Of a stretch of 10,553 nt of DNA, positions 6,121 through 10,553 are shown in pieces. The DNA comes from Anaerolineae bacterium (lineage in GTDB: Bacteria; Chloroflexota; Anaerolineae; UBA1429), in NCBI GenBank assembly GCA_016928125.1, contig JAFGLK010000146.1:1-10553 (forward strand). Direction: 5' to 3'. Made by a program: the position numbers and the translations under genes. Within the stretch, counting starts at the first letter, position 1; each line of letters starts with the position of its first letter. The notes beneath the pieces are model-generated. The model did not search any database and was not told where the DNA came from. It worked only from the letters and a program-made list of their open reading frames with translations.

Positions 6121-7215
6121 ATGTCCAAGCTTCACCAGGTTGCCGCTTTGGGACAAGCGATATGGCTCGATTACATTCAGCGCGCATTCCTCGCCAATGG
6201 AGGGCTCTCAGCGCTCATCCAAGATGGGCTGCGAGGCGTGACCTCCAACCCCAGCATCTTCCAGAACGCCATTGCCACAAGTATCGACTATGATGAAGAT
6301 CTGGCCCGCCTCGCTGGGCAAGGGAAGACGGTCACTCAAATCTACGAGGCCCTGGTCTTGGACGACATTGGCCGAGCGGCTGACATGCTCAGGCCCGTCT
6401 ATGATGAGACTGACGGGGCAGATGGGTTTGTGAGCCTGGAGGTGAGCCCCGAACTGGCCGATGATGCTGAGGGAACCGTGCACGAGGCGCGACGCTTCGT
6501 CGCGGCGCTCCACCGGCCCAATGTGCTGATCAAGGTGCCGGCGACCCCTGCCGGCGTTCCGGCCATCGAGACGCTGATCTCCGAGGGCATCAATGTCAAC
6601 GTGACCTTGATTTTCTCCTTGCAGCAGTACGAGCCCGCGGCCAGGGCTTACATCAGTGGCCTGGAGCGACGCCTGGAAGGCGGCGAGGATATCTCGCACG
6701 TGGCGTCGGTGGCCTCGTTTTTCCTCAGCCGGGTGGATACGGCGGTCGATCGCGAGCTCGAAGCCAGGGATGAGACCGATCTGCAGGGCAAGATCGCGAT
6801 TGCGAATGCCAAGCTGGCTTACAGCCGCTTTGAGGAGCTCTTCGCGGGCGAGCGCTGGGAACGATTGGCGAGCCAGGGCGCTAGAGCACAGCGGCCGCTC
6901 TGGGCCAGCACCAGCACCAAGGATCCACGCTACCCCGATACCATGTACATCGATGAGCTGATCGGGCCTCACACGGTCAACACGGTGCCACCGGCCACGC
7001 TGAACGCCTTTCGTGAGCATGGCTCCGTCGCCGCCACCCTCACCAGCGGGTTGAATGATGCCAGAGCACGGGTTGCGCGTCTGGCGGGGCTGGGGGTGGA
7101 TCTGGACGCCATCACCGCCACGCTACAGCGGCAGGGGGTACAGCAATTCGTCCAATCGTTCGAGGGGTTGAGGGCTGCCATAGCCCAGAAGCGCGCACGG
7201 TTCACAGCGGCGTGA
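6121..7215 (+). CDS. tal: Transaldolase
   Basis: This 364-residue cytosolic enzyme of the non-oxidative pentose phosphate pathway moves a dihydroxyacetone unit from sedoheptulose 7-phosphate to glyceraldehyde 3-phosphate. It belongs to the longer, actinobacterial/cyanobacterial-type transaldolases (about 360-380 residues) rather than the short TalC group. Visible landmarks are IWLDYIQRAF (Asp17), GVTSNPSIFQNAI (41-51), FVSLEVSP (Glu107), NVLIKVPATPAG with the Schiff-base Lys138, and NVNVTLIFSLQQY (158-170). WASTSTKDPRYPDTMYIDELIGPHTVNTVP (261-290) is the conserved C-terminal barrel region. GGGGAGGGG at 6106-6114, 6 nt upstream, fixes the ATG. No other pentose phosphate gene is adjacent, although in many genomes tal is clustered with zwf, tkt or pgi. 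It ends 20 bp from the convergent rel stop with no clear hairpin between them. Confidence 0.96.
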   Translation: MSKLHQVAALGQAIWLDYIQRAFLANGGLSALIQDGLRGVTSNPSIFQNAIATSIDYDEDLARLAGQGKTVTQIYEALVLDDIGRAADMLRPVYDETDGADGFVSLEVSPELADDAEGTVHEARRFVAALHRPNVLIKVPATPAGVPAIETLISEGINVNVTLIFSLQQYEPAARAYISGLERRLEGGEDISHVASVASFFLSRVDTAVDRELEARDETDLQGKIAIANAKLAYSRFEELFAGERWERLASQGARAQRPLWASTSTKDPRYPDTMYIDELIGPHTVNTVPPATLNAFREHGSVAATLTSGLNDARARVARLAGLGVDLDAITATLQRQGVQQFVQSFEGLRAAIAQKRARFTAA

Positions 7216-7235
7216 GAAGCCAGGGGCATTGGGAA

Positions 7236-9464
7236 TTAGGCGGAGCGCTCTCGATGCACGTCCAGCACGTCACGGACGCCCTGTAAGCTGTTGAGTAGTT
7301 GACCCAGCTGCCCCACGCTGCGCACGCCCACGGTCAGGACCACCGAGGCGGTCTGATCGCGGCTGGTGGAGACGTTGACCGAGCTCATGTTGAGCCCCAG
7401 ATCGGCCACCACCCCGGCGAGGTCGCGCAGCAGCCCAGGGCGATCAAAGCTCTCGACGTGTACGATCACCGGGTACTCTTGCTGTACGCGTCCCCACGAC
7501 ACGGGAATGAGCCGCTCGGTGTCGGCCATATGGATCACATTGGGGCAGTCCGTGCGATGCACGGTGATGCCCTTGCCGCGCGTGATATAGCCCACGATCT
7601 TGTCGCCGGGGACTGGCTTGCAGCAACTGGCGATGCGCGTCAACAGATCTCCGACCCCCAGCACGTGCACATCTGAGGCCGCGCTCTCGGGGATGGCCTT
7701 GAGTTTGAGCACCTCGCTCTTGGTGGTCGATTCGTCGATCTTGTTGGCGATCTGGGAAGGGCTGATCTCGCCATAGCCTACCGCCGCAAGGAAATCCTCC
7801 ACTCTGGTGTACTTGAAGAGCGCCGCGATCTCGCTGAATGATCCCACATCCAGCCCGAGACGGTGCAACTCCCGTTCGAGGATCTCACGGCCCTCAGCGA
7901 CGTTCTGCTCGCGTTCCAGACGTCGAAACCACTGGCGTATCTTCTGACGCGCCTTTTGGGTGGCGACATAGTTCAGATGAGGGTTGAGCCAGTCTCGGCT
8001 GGGGCCGCCCTGCTTGGCCGTGATGATCTCCACCTGCTGTCCTGAGCGCAGCGCATAGTCCAAGGAGACCAAGCGCCCGTCCACCTTGGCGCCGCGGCAG
8101 CGATGGCCGATCTCGCTATGGATCTGATAGGCCAGATCAACCGGCGTGGCGCCCTTGGGGAGATCCATGATATCCCCTTTGGGCGTGAACACGTATACCC
8201 GCTCCGACAGGATGTCGCTATCGAGCGAATCGCGGAACTGCTGTGGATCGTCGACCTCCTCGCGCCAATCCGACGCCTGACGCAGCCAGTTGATGCGCGA
8301 CTCGATGACCCCATCGTGCTCGGCGCCTTCCTTGTAGCGCCAATGGGCTGCAATACCATACTCGGCGATGCGATGCATCTCCTCTGTACGGATCTGGACC
8401 TCCAAAGGGCGTCCATCGAGAGCGATCACCGCAGTGTGCAAAGACTGATAGCCGTTATCTTTGGGAATGGCGATATAGTCGTCGAACTCTCCCGGTATGG
8501 GCGTCCAGAGGCTGTGGACGGTGCCCAGAGCGTGATAGCATTCACGTACCTCTTGGGTGATGATGCGCACGCCGTGGACATCATAGATTTCGGAAAAGTC
8601 TCGATCCTTTTCCTGCATCTTGGTGTAGATGCTGTAGATATGCTTGGGGCGCCCCGTGATACGCGCGTGTAGTCCTTCCCGCCGCAGGCGTTGACGCAGA
8701 ATGGCGATCACGCGCTCAAGGTAGGCCGCCCGCTCGCCACGCCGGGCCGCCAGCAATTCGGCGATCTCACGGTAATGCTCACGGTCGAGGTGCCGGAAAG
8801 AGAGATCCTCCAACTGCCATTTGAGCTGCCAGATGCCCAGGCGATTGGCAAGCGGGGCGAACACATCCAGCGTTTCGCGGGCCATGCGGACTTGCTTCTC
8901 GGCGGGCAGGTATTCCAGCGTCCGCATATTATGCAGGCGATCTGCCAGCTTGATGATCACCACGCGGATATCGTCCACCATGGCGAGAAACATCTTGCGC
9001 AGATTCTCGGCCTGTGCCTCATCCAGATCCTCGGTGTCGACCTTGCTCTTGCGCTTGACTCGGCGCAACTTGGTGACCCCGTCCACCAGACGCGCCACCG
9101 TCTCGCCGAATTCGGCCTCGAGTTCGGCAAAGGTGATCTCGGTGTCCTCGAGCACATCATGGAGCAAGCCGGCGACGATGGTCGGCAGATCCATCTGAAG
9201 ATCCGCCAAAATGCCGGCGACCTGGAGCGGGTGGATGACAAAAGGCTCTCCCGAGGCGCGCCGCTGCTCGCCGTGGGCCTCAGCCGCAAAGTCGATGGCG
9301 CGGTTGATCTCCGCCAGCGCCGCTTGCCTCTCTTCGCTGAGGCCCGTCGTAACTATCTCAGGGGCAAAGAGCCCTCGCTGGCCCTGGCTGGGCTCCTCGT
9401 GGCTGAGGGTCCCGATGCGCTGGATCAGTTCGTCACGATCTGCGGTCTCGACCTTGGTGACCAT
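7236..9464 (-). CDS. rel: Rel/RelA/SpoT-family (p)ppGpp synthetase/hydrolase
   Basis: This 742-residue long RSH enzyme makes and probably degrades the alarmone (p)ppGpp. The HD hydrolase domain (about 52-200) is intact: His78 in FVIHP, HDVLED (102-107) and KLADRLHNMRTL with Asp175. The synthetase domain (about 260-380) has GRPKHIYSIYTKM, IYDVHGVRI, GYQSLHT and EVQIRT. A TGS domain (about 421-482, RVYVFTPKG) and a helical region follow. Then comes the zinc-finger/CC domain with Cys614, Cys615, His636 and Cys640, and a C-terminal ACT domain (about 665-735, VHVESFDRPGLLRDLAGV). Position 326-329 is EFDD, the motif of monofunctional RelA, not the RxKD usual in enzymes with a live hydrolase. I chose the ATG at 9464. 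It has no Shine-Dalgarno, but a promoter places +1 on it. The frame is open back to a TTG at 9557, without support. Confidence 0.95.
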   Translation of the reverse strand: MVTKVETADRDELIQRIGTLSHEEPSQGQRGLFAPEIVTTGLSEERQAALAEINRAIDFAAEAHGEQRRASGEPFVIHPLQVAGILADLQMDLPTIVAGLLHDVLEDTEITFAELEAEFGETVARLVDGVTKLRRVKRKSKVDTEDLDEAQAENLRKMFLAMVDDIRVVIIKLADRLHNMRTLEYLPAEKQVRMARETLDVFAPLANRLGIWQLKWQLEDLSFRHLDREHYREIAELLAARRGERAAYLERVIAILRQRLRREGLHARITGRPKHIYSIYTKMQEKDRDFSEIYDVHGVRIITQEVRECYHALGTVHSLWTPIPGEFDDYIAIPKDNGYQSLHTAVIALDGRPLEVQIRTEEMHRIAEYGIAAHWRYKEGAEHDGVIESRINWLRQASDWREEVDDPQQFRDSLDSDILSERVYVFTPKGDIMDLPKGATPVDLAYQIHSEIGHRCRGAKVDGRLVSLDYALRSGQQVEIITAKQGGPSRDWLNPHLNYVATQKARQKIRQWFRRLEREQNVAEGREILERELHRLGLDVGSFSEIAALFKYTRVEDFLAAVGYGEISPSQIANKIDESTTKSEVLKLKAIPESAASDVHVLGVGDLLTRIASCCKPVPGDKIVGYITRGKGITVHRTDCPNVIHMADTERLIPVSWGRVQQEYPVIVHVESFDRPGLLRDLAGVVADLGLNMSSVNVSTSRDQTASVVLTVGVRSVGQLGQLLNSLQGVRDVLDVHRERSA

Positions 9465-9470
9465 ACATAC

Positions 9471-9499
9471 AGTATAGCCGAAATCGCTGTCACGTGCAA
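9471..9499 (-). promoter_or_regulatory. rel promoter, predicted to give a leaderless mRNA
   Basis: On the minus strand TTGCAC (bases 9494-9499), a 17-bp spacer and TATACT (bases 9471-9476) form a good sigma70-type promoter. Only 6 nt (GTATGT) separate the -10 from the ATG at 9464, so transcription should begin at or within a base or two of the start codon. This explains why no ribosome-binding site is found before that ATG. Confidence 0.65.
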
Positions 9500-9547
9500 T
9501 CAAATCTAAAGAATCACGCTTAAGAAAACGCCAGGGGGGCTCTCCAC

Positions 9548-9576
9548 TTGGTCCCAAGCTGGGCTCGATCTATACT
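9548..9576 (+). promoter_or_regulatory. Promoter of the RluE-like gene
   Basis: TTGGTC (9548-9553) and TATACT (9571-9576) are 17 bp apart, giving a start near 9583 and a short leader that contains the ribosome-binding site. A small palindrome, CTTGG-TC-CCAAG (9547-9558), overlaps the -35 box and could be an operator or chance. The promoter is divergent from that of rel, 48 bp away. Confidence 0.6.
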
Positions 9577-9596
9577 TGGACTGAAGGGAGGTTGCG

Positions 9597-10235
9597 ATGG
9601 CTGCTGAACATCGCTATATTGCCTTTCACAAGCCCTATCGCGTGCTGAGCAGCTTTACCGATCACCAAGGCCGCGAGACCGTGAAGGACTATGTGGCGGT
9701 TCCCGACGTCTATGCGGCGGGACGGCTCGACTATGACAGCGAAGGGCTGCTCCTGCTGACCGATGATGGCGAGCTCAGCCATCGCCTCACCGACCCACGT
9801 TACGAACACCCCAAGACCTACCTCGTGCAGGTGGAACGCATCCCGAATGAGGAGGCTGTGCGTGCCTTGCGCCGTGGGGTGATCGTCAAAGGACATAGGA
9901 CCCGCCCCGCCGAGGCGACGCTTCTGCTCGGAGATGATGAGCCGCAGATCCCGCCTCGTTCGGTCTCCATTCGCCACCGGCTGAGCGTGCCCACGGCGTG
10001 GTTGCGTATCGTCCTCCGCGAGGGGCGCAAGCGCCAGATTCGACACATGACAGCCGCCGTTGGACACCCCACACTACGGCTGATCCGGACCCAGATCGGG
10101 CCGATCGCTTTGGGCGACCTCAAGCCAGGAGAGTGGCGCGATCTCGCCGAGGACGAGCGGGAAGCTCTCTACAGCCTTCTCAGCAAGCCGGCCCAGCGAA
10201 GGCGCCGCCCGAGGCGGTCTGGCCGCGGCCGGTAG
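9597..10235 (+). CDS. rluE: 23S rRNA pseudouridine synthase, RluE-like (RsuA/RluB/E/F family)
   Basis: This 212-residue enzyme converts a uridine in rRNA to pseudouridine. E. coli RluE acts on U2457 of 23S rRNA near the peptidyl-transferase centre. The catalytic block is VYAAGRLDYDSEGLLLLTDDG (39-59), with nucleophile Asp45. Other family landmarks are AFHKPYRVLSSFTD (9-22), TYLVQVERIP, PTAWLRIVLREGRKRQIRHMT and GHPTLRLIRTQIGP. There is no N-terminal S4 domain, which separates it from RsuA, RluB and RluF and fits RluE, as does the length (RluE is about 217). The last 15 or so residues are an Arg-rich tail (RRRRPRRSGRGR) that probably adds RNA affinity. AGGGAGG at 9585-9591 fixes the ATG. Exact target position in this organism is inferred. 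Confidence 0.88.
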   Translation: MAAEHRYIAFHKPYRVLSSFTDHQGRETVKDYVAVPDVYAAGRLDYDSEGLLLLTDDGELSHRLTDPRYEHPKTYLVQVERIPNEEAVRALRRGVIVKGHRTRPAEATLLLGDDEPQIPPRSVSIRHRLSVPTAWLRIVLREGRKRQIRHMTAAVGHPTLRLIRTQIGPIALGDLKPGEWRDLAEDEREALYSLLSKPAQRRRRPRRSGRGR

Positions 10236-10256
10236 GACGGCTCAGCGCAGGAGTCA

Positions 10257-10271
10257 CCCTGTTTGCCAGGG
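10257..10271. terminator. Small hairpin between convergent stops
   Basis: CCCTG (10257-10261) and CAGGG (10267-10271) pair around a 5-nt loop in the 37-bp gap between the RluE-like and VanZ-like stop codons. It is short and lacks a T-run, so it is a weak candidate for a shared terminator. The octamer GGCTCAGC occurs on both sides of it (10239-10246 and 10270-10277). Confidence 0.3.
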
Positions 10272-10272
10272 C

Positions 10273-10553
10273 TCAGCCTTGATCGTTGGGGCTGCCAGAG
10301 GATTCCCCCTCCCTAGCCCAACGCCCGCGAGATCCTCTCCGGGAGCTTCTGTGTGCGCGCATCGCATGCCACCACCCTTTGATGGCCGACTCGTATCGGA
10401 TCCAGGTTACCAAGAGGATCATGGCGATGAGGATGCCCGCCAGATCGGCCAGCCAGTCGCGCCAACTAGACCATCGCCCGGGCACAAAGCGCTGATGCGC
10501 TTCGTCCAGCAGGGCGTAGATCAGCGCCCAGAGGCCGGCGCTCCAGAGGGTCC
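10273..10553 (-). CDS. VanZ-like family membrane protein, C-terminal fragment cut by window edge
   Basis: The frame is open to the window end, so the start is outside. About 92 residues are visible. They begin LWSAGLWALIYALLDEAHQRFVPGR, a membrane helix leading to the VanZ signature 'YA-x-x-DE-x-HQ-x-FVPGR'. A second helix follows (DLAGILIAMILLVTWI). VanZ proteins are small multi-helix membrane proteins. VanZ itself gives low-level teicoplanin resistance, while the role of most homologues is unknown. After the last helix there is a soluble basic tail of about 40 residues, rich in Arg and Ser, which would face the cytoplasm if the positive-inside rule holds. A GTG at 10485 is inside the signature and is not the true start. 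Family call is good; function is open. Confidence 0.82.
   Translation of the reverse strand, partial: TLWSAGLWALIYALLDEAHQRFVPGRWSSWRDWLADLAGILIAMILLVTWIRYESAIKGWWHAMRAHRSSRRGSRGRWAREGESSGSPNDQG

Noticed and set aside
6208..7020. 270-codon open frame on the minus strand
   Set aside because: It is antisense to the transaldolase, whose catalytic motifs are all present on the plus strand. No ribosome site or domain supports it.
8691..9509. 272-codon open frame on the plus strand
   Set aside because: It lies wholly across the rel gene, whose protein shows every RSH domain in order. The plus-strand translation resembles no family and reflects the high-GC antisense bias.
9465..9557. N-terminal extension of rel to a TTG at 9557
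   Set aside because: There is no Shine-Dalgarno at that TTG, the added residues look unlike any RSH N-terminus, and the extension would span the rel promoter and the divergent promoter region.
1..10553. tRNA genes, CRISPR repeats, insertion-sequence ends or prophage/defence clusters
   Set aside because: No cloverleaf-like segments with a T-loop signature, no regularly spaced direct repeats, and no transposase or integrase motifs were found by reading; the genes are mainly housekeeping.

Overview
The window reads as a high-GC bacterial chromosome segment with ordinary, mostly housekeeping genes in short, differently oriented transcription units. The best guess is a Chloroflexota (Anaerolineae-like) genome. 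This rests on the zinc-type S18 with a long Gly/Arg-rich N-terminus, a membrane-anchored parvulin with a Pro/Thr linker, an actinobacterial-type transaldolase, a short MshC-like cysteinyl ligase and frequent TTG/GTG starts. It is an inference from protein character, not a database result. No mobile element, CRISPR array, tRNA or rRNA was seen.

Layout. At the left edge is the C-terminal part of a sulfatase (+). It converges on a minus-strand pair: a VOC/glyoxalase-fold protein, then an unassigned protein with a PD-(D/E)XK-like motif pattern. A perfect 13-bp hairpin separates the converging units. The VOC gene and cysS/mshC-like are divergent and share a 218-bp region with a readable sigma70-type promoter on each strand. 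Next comes the rpsF-rpsR operon, with its own extended -10 promoter and a roughly 140-nt leader holding a candidate S6:S18 autoregulatory fold. A gene-free, hairpin-rich stretch of about 440 bp follows, then a membrane-anchored parvulin-type peptidyl-prolyl isomerase and a transaldolase. The transaldolase converges on a full-length rel ((p)ppGpp synthetase/hydrolase) on the minus strand. Rel is divergent from an RluE-like 23S rRNA pseudouridine synthase, and each has a -35/-10 pair with 17-bp spacing. The right edge holds the C-terminal part of a VanZ-like membrane protein (-).

Functional theme. Translation dominates: cysteine activation or ligation, two 30S proteins, rRNA modification, and the stringent-response enzyme that couples translation to growth. 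Extracytoplasmic protein folding, the pentose phosphate pathway and catabolic or accessory enzymes fill the rest.

Most notable points: (1) Rel combines an intact HD hydrolase site with an EFDD motif typical of monofunctional RelA; (2) the rel promoter places +1 on the A of its ATG, predicting a leaderless mRNA; (3) the CysRS-like protein has MshC-type signature residues and lacks a recognisable anticodon-binding tail; (4) a candidate S6:S18-binding leader precedes an rpsF-rpsR pair that lacks ssb. None of these amounts to a clearly new multi-gene system.
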